A DNA stretch of 64,000 nucleotides from UBA1794 sp050946375. GTDB lineage: Bacteria > Bacteroidota > Bacteroidia > Bacteroidales > Bacteroidaceae. Of the stretch, positions 52,775 to 60,347 are shown one piece after another (within the stretch, counting starts at the first letter, position 1; each line of letters opens with the position of its first letter). A program made the position numbers and the translations under genes. The notes beneath the pieces are model-generated. The model was not told the origin of the DNA, searched no databases, and saw only the letters and a program-made list of their open reading frames with translations. The stretch spans positions 124,001 to 188,000 of the forward strand of contig JBMNUT010000001.1 of assembly GCA_050946375.1 (NCBI GenBank), read 5' to 3'.

Positions 52775-53179
52775 ATGAAAATACCCGAACTGACCCGCGC
52801 CGAGCTGCAAGTGATGAACTACCTTTGGGACAAGGGCGAGGCCACCGTTGGCGAAATACTGGCGGAATACCCCGAACCCAAGCCGGCCTACACCACTATC
52901 GCTACCGTACTGCGCGTACTCACCGTGAAAGAATTCGTAAAAGTCCACCTCGAAAGCCGCGTCAAGCACTTCGTTCCCCTCGTTTCGCGCGAGGCATACA
53001 CCACGAGTTTCATGGCTTCCGTGAAAAAAGACTTCTTCAAAAACTCGTTTGCCTCGATGGTTTCCTTCTTTGCCCGCCGCGAAAAGCTCGACAGCCGCGA
53101 GCTGGAAGAACTCATCGCCCTGCTCCGCGAAAGCAATACCGAAGGCCGTAATTCCGGCGAATCTACCCCCAACCTCTGA
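52775..53179 (+). CDS. BlaI/MecI/CopY-family repressor
   Basis: From ATG 52775 the protein is 134 residues. The winged helix is visible in LTRAELQVMNYLWDKGEATV and AYTTIATVLRVLTVKEFVKV, and the C-terminal half (about 75-134) is the dimerisation part. Repressors of this family are cleaved after a signal from BlaR1-type membrane peptidases. It lies 21 bp before the M56 peptidase gene and behind its own operator, so the pair is self-regulated. No beta-lactamase is nearby. Confidence 0.9.
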   Translation: MKIPELTRAELQVMNYLWDKGEATVGEILAEYPEPKPAYTTIATVLRVLTVKEFVKVHLESRVKHFVPLVSREAYTTSFMASVKKDFFKNSFASMVSFFARREKLDSRELEELIALLRESNTEGRNSGESTPNL

Positions 53180-53200
53180 AATCATTAACCCCAATTACGT

Positions 53201-54955
53201 ATGGAAACACTCAGTCTTTTACTCGTCCCCATAGGGAAATTCATAGCCTGTACGCTCATTTTCTACGCATTCTACTGGCTTTTCCTCCGCAAGCGCGCCT
53301 CCTACTCCGCCATCCGCCTCTACTTGCTGACGCTGCCCGCAGCCTGCCTGCTCATGGCACTCAGCCCGCTGCAGATAACCCTGCCCGGCAAGACGGTCTA
53401 CCTGCCTGCCCCGGCCGAAACCGCCCTGCAGGAAAGTTCCGCGACCGCCCGGCTTTCCACCCCGGAGGCGGCAGCCTTCACCCCCGCCGCCCCGCAGGCT
53501 ACGCCGGGAAACAGCATGAGCCTCATCGCCTCAGGCCGCCACTTCTCGCCCGCCAAGGCCGTGCTTGCGCTCTATCTGCTGCCCCTTTTCGCCCTCATCC
53601 TCTACCGTCTGGCGAGCCTGGCCTACGCCGCACGGCTGAAACGCACGCCGCAAGAGCGCGAAACCTATGCCCCGGGCATCGAAATCGTGCGCAGCAACCG
53701 CGTGCGTACGCCCTTCTCGTTCCACAAAACCATCTACCTTCCGCTCCACATCCTCCCCGCCCAACGGGAAATCATCCTGCACCACGAAGCCGCCCACATA
53801 GCGCTCCGCCACTACCGCGACGTATGGCTGATGGAAATCCTTGCCTGCCTCTTCTGGTTCAACCCCATGATTTGGTGGATACGCGCCGAGTTGCGCCGCA
53901 TTCATGAGTTCCAGGCCGACCAAACCGTACTGCAAAACGGCACCGAGCTGCATGCCTACCAGGCCACCCTCCTGCAGGAAGCCGTCCGGAACGGCTGCGT
54001 GCTGGCCAACGGGCTGAGCCAGAGTTTCACGCGGCGCCGCTTCCTCGCCATGAAAGACTGCCTCCTGCGCCGCCGCATGCCGCGCCTCTTGCGCCTGACC
54101 GCCGGAGCTACGGGACTCGTCCTCTGCTTCGTCTGCAGCGTAGGCATCACGCGGGCCGAGACGCGCTACGTGACTTCCGCGCCGAAGCCCGTGGCCGCTG
54201 CGGAAAAGGCTCCCGCCTCCGTGCCTCAAACCACGGCGCCGGCGGCTGAACCCACCGCCCCCGCAAGCAGCCTGCAGCCCGCCCCGACTGAAGAAGACGC
54301 GGCACAAACGTCCGATACGCCTGCTCCGAGCATAGAACTCACAATACAGACGGCCGAAACACCGGCCGCGCTGCAGGCCGAAATCCCCGCCCCGGCCGCC
54401 AAAAAGCCGAAGACCTTCACGAAAGCACCCCGCAAGATGTACGACGAAAAGGACTATGACTACCAGAACGAGCGTACCTACTCCGCGTGGACCGACGCAG
54501 AGGTTGCCCCGCGTGTCTACATGATGTCGACCGAAAGGGACGGGTCACCGAACGGAAAGCCCCGCAAGAACTGGCAATACGGCCTGCTCCGCACGCCGGA
54601 AGCCACCTACGTGTTCGAAATCTGCATGCAGCATTGGGACTGGCACTGGTGGGTGATTCCCAAAGAATCGCAGCTCATCGACTGCGACACGCAGGCCAGT
54701 TACTTCATCCGCGGCGTGGAGCACTTCCCCTTCCACCGCTACTTCTGGATAAGGGACCAGAAGAACCAGCCCGTAGTCATGGTCGAAATTTTCGCCCCGC
54801 TGCCGGATTCGACCCAAACCATTATCTTTTCCACCAAAGGAAGCTCGCAACAACGCGACCGCACCGAGTTTACCAACACACCGCCCATGAAGGTTTCCGA
54901 CCTGGAGGCCAACTGGCGCGACCTATTCGCCGCAAAGGCCAAGGAAAACCGATAG
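53201..54955 (+). CDS. BlaR1-type M56 membrane metallopeptidase
   Basis: This 584-residue protein has four predicted membrane helices in residues 5-320. The M56 zinc site is HHEAAHIALRHYRDVWLMEI near 198 (HExxH) with a second Glu in RRIHEFQADQTVL near 236. After the last helix comes a 90-residue Ala/Pro/Thr-rich linker (about 330-405), then a C-terminal domain of about 170 residues that is not the penicillin-binding sensor of staphylococcal BlaR1 (it contains QHWDWHWWVIPKESQLIDCD). It likely senses an envelope signal and triggers BlaI cleavage. Confidence 0.88.
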   Translation: METLSLLLVPIGKFIACTLIFYAFYWLFLRKRASYSAIRLYLLTLPAACLLMALSPLQITLPGKTVYLPAPAETALQESSATARLSTPEAAAFTPAAPQATPGNSMSLIASGRHFSPAKAVLALYLLPLFALILYRLASLAYAARLKRTPQERETYAPGIEIVRSNRVRTPFSFHKTIYLPLHILPAQREIILHHEAAHIALRHYRDVWLMEILACLFWFNPMIWWIRAELRRIHEFQADQTVLQNGTELHAYQATLLQEAVRNGCVLANGLSQSFTRRRFLAMKDCLLRRRMPRLLRLTAGATGLVLCFVCSVGITRAETRYVTSAPKPVAAAEKAPASVPQTTAPAAEPTAPASSLQPAPTEEDAAQTSDTPAPSIELTIQTAETPAALQAEIPAPAAKKPKTFTKAPRKMYDEKDYDYQNERTYSAWTDAEVAPRVYMMSTERDGSPNGKPRKNWQYGLLRTPEATYVFEICMQHWDWHWWVIPKESQLIDCDTQASYFIRGVEHFPFHRYFWIRDQKNQPVVMVEIFAPLPDSTQTIIFSTKGSSQQRDRTEFTNTPPMKVSDLEANWRDLFAAKAKENR

Positions 54956-54993
54956 GACAGACACTCGCTTTCTCATAGACTACGCGACAAGAC

Positions 54994-55029
54994 GAGCGCC
55001 CCCGCATCCCAACGGACACGGGGGCGCTC
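54994..55029. terminator. GC-rich hairpin after blaR1
   Basis: GAGCGCCCCCG (54994-55004) pairs with CGGGGGCGCTC (55019-55029). It lacks a U-tract, so it may slow rather than end transcription; the better terminator is at 55121-55160. Confidence 0.5.
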
Positions 55030-55073
55030 AGCATTTCCTGCGCCCCAAGGACACGCTACCCGCCGGGGCGGCC

Positions 55074-55120
55074 GGAAAAAGGGGCAAGGCTCTTCGGAAA
55101 AAGATGCAGCGGTTTTCAAA
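55074..55120. repeat. 22-bp-period repeat array before terminator
   Basis: Units CTCTTCGGAAAAAGATGC and GTTTTCAAAAAAAGCC are spaced 22 bp and run straight into the terminator stem. Confidence 0.65.
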
Positions 55121-55160
55121 AAAAGCCTTGCATGAATTTCCTCATTCATGCAAGGCTTTT
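55121..55160. terminator. Bidirectional terminator between blaR1 and thi operon
   Basis: AAAAGCCTTGCATGAAT (55121-55137) pairs with ATTCATGCAAGGCTTTT (55144-55160), a perfect 17-bp stem with a six-base loop between convergent genes. The stem ends share bases with the repeat unit. Confidence 0.85.
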
Positions 55161-55186
55161 CAAACAGACCCGGGCAAGCAGGGGCT

Positions 55187-55795
55187 TCAACGCAGGGAGC
55201 ATTCCCCGGCGCGTGCGGCGGCCTGCTGCAAGAGGCGCAGGCGCTCGGAGGGATTGTCCTGCCAGACGTAGCCCAGAACGACCGCCCCGCCAAAGCCCCA
55301 TGCGGCGGTTTGCGGCAGAAGCTCCGGGCGTATGCCGCCGAGCGCCATGACCTGCGCGTCAATCAGGCCCTCGTCGCGCGCCGCAGCCAGCACTTCGGCA
55401 GAGAAGGCCGAGTGGTATCCCTGTTTGGAGAGGCTGTCGAAGACGGGACTCAGGAAGAGATAGTCGAACTCCCCCGTGCGTTTCCGTTCGGCCAGCTCGG
55501 CCAACGAGTGGCACGAGGCACTCCTTTGCCCCGAGAAGCCCGGCGGAAAAGCGGGATTGCGGCCGTTGAGGTGCAGACCGCGCAGGCGGAACTCGGAACA
55601 GAGGCCGTGATGGTCGTGAAGGACGATGCGCTCCCGGCAAAACGGCGGGAGCTGCTCCAGCAGCGCCCGGCACTCCTCGACAGAAGAGGCAGGCTTGCGC
55701 AGATGAAGCAGCTCCAGTCCGGCCCGGAAGAGGGCGGTGATGGCCGCAACCTCCCCCTCGAAAAAGAAAGGTTGCGTTAAGACTATCAGTCTCAC
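55187..55795 (-). CDS. TenI/ThiE-like thiamine phosphate synthase family protein
   Basis: This 202-residue TIM-barrel protein contains LELLHLRKP near 28, LHDHHGLCSEFRLRGLHLN near 58, and the C-terminal MALGGIRPELLPQTAAWGFG near 150. It is the second ThiE-type protein of the operon and lacks several residues typical of true thiamine-phosphate synthases (for example the LGxxD site after LHLN). A TenI-like role, aromatising the thiazole, is possible. It overlaps the thi4 stop codon (ATGA coupling) and is the last gene of the operon. Confidence 0.75.
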   Translation of the reverse strand: MRLIVLTQPFFFEGEVAAITALFRAGLELLHLRKPASSVEECRALLEQLPPFCRERIVLHDHHGLCSEFRLRGLHLNGRNPAFPPGFSGQRSASCHSLAELAERKRTGEFDYLFLSPVFDSLSKQGYHSAFSAEVLAAARDEGLIDAQVMALGGIRPELLPQTAAWGFGGAVVLGYVWQDNPSERLRLLQQAAARAGECSLR

Positions 55796-56565
55796 GACTT
55801 GAGGCGGGCGATGATTTCGTCGGCCACTTTCTTTCCACTCATCAGCATGCCGCCGAAAATGGGCCCCATGCGCGGCGTGCCGGACACGGCGGAAGCAGCC
55901 ATACCGCAGACGTAAAGTCCGGGATATACCTCCTTCGTTCCGCGAACCACCTCGGCTTCTCCGGAAATCACATCGAGCGAACGCTCACCGATGACGCCCC
56001 CTGTCTCCGTATCGAGGCGCACTCCGTTCTTACGGGCAACGGTTTTGCAGATTTCACTGTCGTGACCCGTGCCGTCAACCACCACTTTGGCCAAGATGTT
56101 GAGCGGGTCTACGTGCAAGCCTTCGCGCAAAACCGGCGTCCAGTTGACGACAACGCCGCTGACCGCACCGTCTTTGAAGATAACGTCTTCCACCGAATAG
56201 CAGTTAAACAAGGTGGCTCCGGCGTGAACCGCATGGTAAAGCAGCGCAGAGGTGCTCTCCACGGAGTCCATGACGTGCAGGTTCTCGTCGAAAGGCACGT
56301 GGTTGATGCCGAATTCCTCGACGATATCCATGGCTTCCTGCTGGATTACGATCTGATTGAACATCATCGCGCCGCCCCACATGCCGCCGCCGGGCGACAG
56401 TTTACGGTCGAATTGGGCCACTTTCAGCCCGGCCTTTGCCAGATAGTAGGCAGCCACGATGCCCGAAGGGCCGCCACCCACGATGGCGACATCCAGGTTT
56501 AAGTTGTTTTCCAGCTTCTCGAAATAGGTACGGATGATACCCTGTGATACTTTTGTCTCAATCAT
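55792..56565 (-). CDS. Thi4-family thiazole synthase
   Basis: This 257-residue FAD/NAD-fold enzyme starts with GGGPSGIVAAYYLAKAGLKV near 30 and contains LSPGGGMWGGAMMFNQIVI near 56 and the C-terminal GMAASAVSGTPRMGPIFGGM near 216. Thi4 makes the adenylated thiazole from NAD, glycine and sulfur. Yeast Thi4 uses one of its own Cys residues as a suicide sulfur donor, while most prokaryotic forms use free sulfide. Here Cys173 follows GTGHDSEI; whether it matches the yeast donor cannot be told without an alignment. No thiG, thiS, thiH or thiF is in the window. Confidence 0.9.
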   Translation of the reverse strand: MIETKVSQGIIRTYFEKLENNLNLDVAIVGGGPSGIVAAYYLAKAGLKVAQFDRKLSPGGGMWGGAMMFNQIVIQQEAMDIVEEFGINHVPFDENLHVMDSVESTSALLYHAVHAGATLFNCYSVEDVIFKDGAVSGVVVNWTPVLREGLHVDPLNILAKVVVDGTGHDSEICKTVARKNGVRLDTETGGVIGERSLDVISGEAEVVRGTKEVYPGLYVCGMAASAVSGTPRMGPIFGGMLMSGKKVADEIIARLKS

Positions 56566-56626
56566 TTTTTAGTTTTGCTTTATGTGATTTTGTTATTTGT
56601 TGCAGGTGTTTTTCTCGTTTGTTGCG

Positions 56627-56682
56627 GGACTTTTGCGGAAAAGTGCCTGCACTTTTCCGCAAAAGCGGCAAGGCTTTTCCGG
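56627..56682. repeat. 22-bp-period repeat array between thiC and thi4
   Basis: Units CTTTTGCGGAAAAGTGCC, CTTTTCCGCAAAAGCGGC and CTTTTCCGG keep an exact 22-bp period. The array ends three bases from the thiC stop codon. Confidence 0.8.
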
Positions 56683-56685
56683 CAT

Positions 56686-58413
56686 CTACTCGCCGCCGTC
56701 GGGAATTTCCGCCCCGTCGGGTGCATAATCGCAGTCGCGCAGCCGCTGGCTGATGCGCATGGCGCAGAAATTGGGCCCGCACATGGTGCAATATTTGCCG
56801 TTGAAATGATTGCCCGCCTTGTAGTATTCCAACGCGCGCTCCGGGTCTAACGCCAGATTGAACTGGTCTTTCCAGCGGAACTCATAGCGCGCCTTCGAGA
56901 GCGCATCGTCGCGAACCTGTGCGCCGGGGTGCCCTTTGGCCAGATCCGCCGCATGGGCAGCGATTTTGTAGGTAACGACTCCGGTACGGACGTCCTCGCG
57001 GTTGGGCAGGCCAAGGTGCTCTTTCGGCGTAACGTAGCAGAGCATGGCCGTGCCGTACCAGCCGATTTGGGCAGCACCGATGGCACTCGTGATGTGATCA
57101 TAGCCCGGTGCGATGTCAGTCACCAGCGGCCCGAGCGTATAGAAGGGAGCATTGTGGCACTTTTCGATTTGCCTTTCCATGTTTTCCTTTATCTTATGCA
57201 TCGGGACATGCCCCGGTCCTTCGATAAAGGCCTGAACATTTTTCGCCCAGGCACGCTCCACCAGCTCGCCCATGGTATCGAGTTCGGCAAACTGCGCCCG
57301 GTCGTTTGCGTCGCGCACTGCACCGGGGCGCAAACCGTCGCCCAGCGAAATGGCCACATCGTAGCGGGCAAGCAGATCGCAGATATCATCGAAGTGCTCA
57401 TAGAGGAAGCTCTCTTTCTGATGGGCCATGCACCACTGCGAGATAATGCTGCCGCCGCGGCTCACCATGCCGCAGAGACGGTCGTTGGCGAGGGGCACGT
57501 TTTGCAGACGGATGCCGCAGTGTATAGTGAAATAGTCTACGCCTTGCTCGCATTGCTCCACCAGTGTGTCGCGAAAGAGCTCCCACGTCAGGTCTTCGGC
57601 CTTGCCGTTTACTTTCTCCATCGCCTGATACATGGGCACAGTGCCTACGGGAACGGGGCAATTGCGTATGATCCATTCGCGAGTCTCATGGATGTTTTCG
57701 CCCGTGGAGAGGTCCATCAGCGTGTCTCCGCCCCACTTACAGCTCCAGACTGCCTTGTCTACTTCTTCTTCGATGCTGGAGGTTGTGGCGGAATTGCCTA
57801 TGTTCGTATTGATTTTCACGAGGAAATTGCGCCCGATGATCATGGGTTCCGCCTCGGGGTGGTTGATGTTTGCCGGGAGAACGGCGCGTCCGGCGGCTAT
57901 CTCCTGCCGCACGAACTCGGGCGTGATGTGGGTGTCGATGCCGAGTTCCTTGCAGTTCATGTTCTCGCGGATGGCCACATATTCCATTTCGGGCGTAATG
58001 ATGCCCTGCTTGGCGTAGTACATCTGGCTGACCTGCTGCCCTTCTTTGGCGCGGTAGGGCTTCACGATGTGCTCAAAACGCAGGGCGTCGAGGCTGCGGT
58101 CGGCCAGGCGTTGGCGGCCATAGTCGGAGGTGATTTCGGGCAGTTGCTCTACGGGCCGCTGCTTAATCCACGGCTCGCGCAGGCGGGGCAGGCCGCGCCG
58201 CAGGTCGATATCGACGGCCGGATCGCTGTAAGGGCCGCTGGTGTCGTAAACATACACCGGGGCATTCTCTTCGAAGTGCTTCTGCCCGTCGCGGACGGTC
58301 ACGGTGGGCGTCAGCGAAACACGCCGCATTCCCACACGGAGGTCGGGATAGATAGTCCCTTTCAGGTACACCTTCTCAGAAGAAGGATAGGTGATTTTGA
58401 TGTTTTCGTTCAT
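56686..58413 (-). CDS. thiC: Phosphomethylpyrimidine synthase
   Basis: This 575-residue radical SAM enzyme converts aminoimidazole ribotide to the HMP-phosphate half of thiamine. It has the ThiC core (ITPEMEYVAIRENMNCKELG, MDLSTGENIHETREWIIRN, EGPGHVPMHKIKENMERQ) and the C-terminal iron-sulfur Cys set CTMCGPNFCAMRIS near 545. It follows thiE in the riboswitch-controlled operon. Confidence 0.97.
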   Translation of the reverse strand: MNENIKITYPSSEKVYLKGTIYPDLRVGMRRVSLTPTVTVRDGQKHFEENAPVYVYDTSGPYSDPAVDIDLRRGLPRLREPWIKQRPVEQLPEITSDYGRQRLADRSLDALRFEHIVKPYRAKEGQQVSQMYYAKQGIITPEMEYVAIRENMNCKELGIDTHITPEFVRQEIAAGRAVLPANINHPEAEPMIIGRNFLVKINTNIGNSATTSSIEEEVDKAVWSCKWGGDTLMDLSTGENIHETREWIIRNCPVPVGTVPMYQAMEKVNGKAEDLTWELFRDTLVEQCEQGVDYFTIHCGIRLQNVPLANDRLCGMVSRGGSIISQWCMAHQKESFLYEHFDDICDLLARYDVAISLGDGLRPGAVRDANDRAQFAELDTMGELVERAWAKNVQAFIEGPGHVPMHKIKENMERQIEKCHNAPFYTLGPLVTDIAPGYDHITSAIGAAQIGWYGTAMLCYVTPKEHLGLPNREDVRTGVVTYKIAAHAADLAKGHPGAQVRDDALSKARYEFRWKDQFNLALDPERALEYYKAGNHFNGKYCTMCGPNFCAMRISQRLRDCDYAPDGAEIPDGGE

Positions 58414-58451
58414 GTGTCTTCACGGGTTTATGTGGGGGTTGTTCATTATTC

Positions 58452-58532
58452 TGGCAAGGCTTTCGGGGAAAAGGGGCAACGGTTCCGGCCAAAAGTGCCG
58501 GCACTTTTCCCGAAAAGCGGCAAGGCTATTCC
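58452..58532. repeat. 22-bp-period repeat array between thiE and thiC
   Basis: Four units start at CTTTCGGGGAAAAGGG, GTTCCGGCCAAAAGTGCC, CTTTTCCCGAAAAGCGGC and CTATTCC, exactly 22 bp apart. The last unit contains the thiE stop codon: a T-to-A change in CTTTTCC gives CTATTCC, which reads TAG on the minus strand. Confidence 0.8.
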
Positions 58533-59152
58533 GCAGCCAACGCGGCACAAACGGCGCGCATCTCCGCCACCGGGTCGGCGGCGCGCAGGATGCTTCCGCT
58601 CAGGGCGATGCCGGCAACACCGGTTTCGAGCAAGGCGGGGATGTCGGAGAGGCCAATCCCTCCGATGGCCACTACGGGCAAATCAATGCCCGCGCCCTTC
58701 ATCTGGCTGATAATGCCGCGGTATCCTTCCAGCCCCAGCAGCGGAGCGAGGTTTTTCTTCGTAGTCGTATAACGGAAGGGGCCGCAACCTATATAATTAA
58801 CGCCCGCGCGCGCAAGTTTTTCCACATCGTCAAACGTATTGGCCGTGCCGCCGATGAGAAAACCGGGGCCGAGCAGTTCGCGTGCCGCGGCAGGGGGCAT
58901 ATCGTTTTTCCCCAGGTGAACGCCGTCGGCATGCAGCTCTCCGACCAGCTCCACGCGGTCGTCTATGATGAACGTAGCGCCGCACTCCCGGCAAAGCCGT
59001 TGCACTTCGCGGGCCACGGGGCGCACTTCGTCGTCGGAAGCGTCCTTCATGCGCAGCTGAACCCAGCGGCAACCGCCTTCGAGGGCCAGGCGCGCCGAGT
59101 CGAGGTAGCTGTACTTTTCGGTAGAATGGGTAATGAATTGCAGTGTAGCCAT
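58526..59152 (-). CDS. thiE: Thiamine phosphate synthase
   Basis: This 208-residue TIM barrel joins HMP-pyrophosphate and thiazole phosphate. Typical motifs are GCRWVQLRMKDASDDEV near 27, FIIDDRVELVGELHADGVHL near 62 with LGKNDMPP after it, and the phosphate loop VVAIGGIGLSDIPALLETGV near 160. It is the first gene after the TPP riboswitch. Its stop codon lies inside a 22-bp repeat unit. Confidence 0.95.
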   Translation of the reverse strand: MATLQFITHSTEKYSYLDSARLALEGGCRWVQLRMKDASDDEVRPVAREVQRLCRECGATFIIDDRVELVGELHADGVHLGKNDMPPAAARELLGPGFLIGGTANTFDDVEKLARAGVNYIGCGPFRYTTTKKNLAPLLGLEGYRGIISQMKGAGIDLPVVAIGGIGLSDIPALLETGVAGIALSGSILRAADPVAEMRAVCAALAAE

Positions 59153-59227
59153 AGCTCCTTTGTTTTTTCACGCGGGAACAAAGGGAAAAAAGCCATGCAG
59201 GGAAGAGGAGGAAGACGAGAATCGACA

Positions 59228-59312
59228 CAATCCCTTCGGCGGTACTAACCGCATCAGGTTCTTAGGGTATAATCTCAGCACACCTCCGCTTTGCGAGGGG
59301 CACCCCTTTGCT
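59228..59312 (-). ncRNA. TPP riboswitch (THI element)
   Basis: Read on the minus strand the conserved core is present in order: GGGGTGCC, a P3 hairpin (CCTCGC/GCGGAGG), GCTGAGATTATACCC, then GAACCTGATGCGGTTAGTAC and CGCCGAAGGGA. These are the pyrimidine- and pyrophosphate-sensing parts of the element. A -7 box lies just upstream (59324-59331), and thiE starts about 75 bases downstream, so the switch controls thiE-thiC-thi4-tenI. ThiD lies on the other side of it. Confidence 0.95.
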
Positions 59313-59323
59313 TTCGCCGAGGG

Positions 59324-59331
59324 CAAAGGTA
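59324..59331 (-). promoter_or_regulatory. -7 box for riboswitch-controlled thi operon
   Basis: CAAAGGTA reads TACCTTTG on the minus strand, placing the transcription start a few bases before the riboswitch aptamer. Confidence 0.55.
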
Positions 59332-59370
59332 GAAAGAAGATAAGGGCGAAGCACTTCTTTTTTAGACTTT

Positions 59371-60219
59371 TTATCTTTTTATCAAGGGCTGCGGAGCAAA
59401 AAAGTGATTCATCGGCCCGTTTTCGCCCTTTCCCATGCGGAGTCCGGCGGCGGCACGCAGGGCTTCGGTCAGGAAGCGCTTGCCTTCGCCCACGGCCTGC
59501 TGCACGTTTTCGCCACGGGCCAGGCAGGCGGCAATGGCCGAGGAGAGGGTACAGCCCGTTCCGTGGGCATTGTGCGTGTCGACCCTCGGCGCGGAGTAGA
59601 GCGAGGCTTCCTCCTTTCGGGCGTCCCACAGCAGGTCTTCGGCCGCAGCGCCGGGCCAGTGCCCGCCTTTGAGCAGCACGGCTTGCGGGCCGAGGGCCGC
59701 AATTTCGCGCGCGGCCCGGAGGCGTTCATCGGGCGTGGCGATGGAATGCCCGCAGAGTACCTCGGCTTCCGGCAGATTGGGCGTCACCAGCGAGCAGAGG
59801 GGCAAGAGCTGTCCGACGACGGCCTGCAGGGCATCGTCCGCCATCAGGCGCGTCCCGCTGCTGGAGACCATGACCGGATCGTAAACGACCCAGCGCGGTC
59901 GGGCCGAAGCGAGGGCGTCGGCAATGATTTCCACCTGCCCGCGCCCGTAAACCATACCGACTTTCACCGCATCGGGCTGCACATCGCTGAAAACGGAGCG
60001 CAGTTGTGCCCGCAAGCAGGCCTCATCGGCGGAAAAGACAGCCTGAACGCCGCAAGTGTTCTGCGCCGTGAGCGCCGTTACGGCCGTCATTCCGTAGACT
60101 CCCAGGGCGGAGAAGGTCTTGAGGTCGGCCTGTATGCCGGCACCCCCGCAGCAGTCGGAGCCGGCCACGGAAAGGCATGTATAGAAACGGTAGGTGGAAG
60201 GAGTCGGTTCGGGAGTCAT
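59371..60219 (-). CDS. thiD: Hydroxymethylpyrimidine (phosphate) kinase
   Basis: From Met 60219 the enzyme is 282 residues; a longer frame runs back into a 22-bp repeat array and is rejected. The ribokinase-fold motifs are CLSVAGSDCCGGAGIQADLK near 15, YDPVMVSSSGTRLMADDA near 112, and the anion-hole/catalytic VDTHNAHGTGCTLSSAIAAC near 215 (Asp in place between HGTGC and substrate loop as usual). It phosphorylates HMP and HMP-P. It has its own promoter (-7 box 60250-60257) and lies upstream of the riboswitch. Confidence 0.94.
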   Translation of the reverse strand: MTPEPTPSTYRFYTCLSVAGSDCCGGAGIQADLKTFSALGVYGMTAVTALTAQNTCGVQAVFSADEACLRAQLRSVFSDVQPDAVKVGMVYGRGQVEIIADALASARPRWVVYDPVMVSSSGTRLMADDALQAVVGQLLPLCSLVTPNLPEAEVLCGHSIATPDERLRAAREIAALGPQAVLLKGGHWPGAAAEDLLWDARKEEASLYSAPRVDTHNAHGTGCTLSSAIAACLARGENVQQAVGEGKRFLTEALRAAAGLRMGKGENGPMNHFFAPQPLIKR

Positions 60220-60249
60220 TTTGTTTCGCTTGTTACGGTTGGCCGCAGG

Positions 60250-60257
60250 CAAAGGTA
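60250..60257 (-). promoter_or_regulatory. -7 box for thiD
   Basis: CAAAGGTA reads TACCTTTG on the minus strand. The -33 position falls inside the neighbouring 22-bp repeat array. Confidence 0.5.
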
Positions 60258-60261
60258 CAGG

Positions 60262-60346
60262 CTTTCGCGCGAAAAGCGGCAGCACTTTTCGGGAAAAGTA
60301 CGGCATCTTCCAGCAAAAAGCGGCAAGACTTTCGGCAAAAAGCGCG
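60262..60346. repeat. 22-bp-period repeat array between ompA-like gene and thiD
   Basis: Four units (CTTTCGCGCGAAAAGCGG, CTTTTCGGGAAAAGTACG, CTTCCAGCAAAAAGCGGC, CTTTCGGCAAAAAGCG) are spaced 23, 22 and 22 bp. The array stops right before the stop codon of the OmpA-family gene. Confidence 0.8.
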
Positions 60347-60347
60347 G

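Noticed and set aside
56929..58710. 593-residue plus-strand frame over thiC
   Set aside because: Antisense to thiC, and extended by the stop-free repeat array at 58452.
59133..59672. Plus-strand frame over the riboswitch
   Set aside because: Covers the TPP riboswitch and the end of thiD in antisense; no coding evidence.
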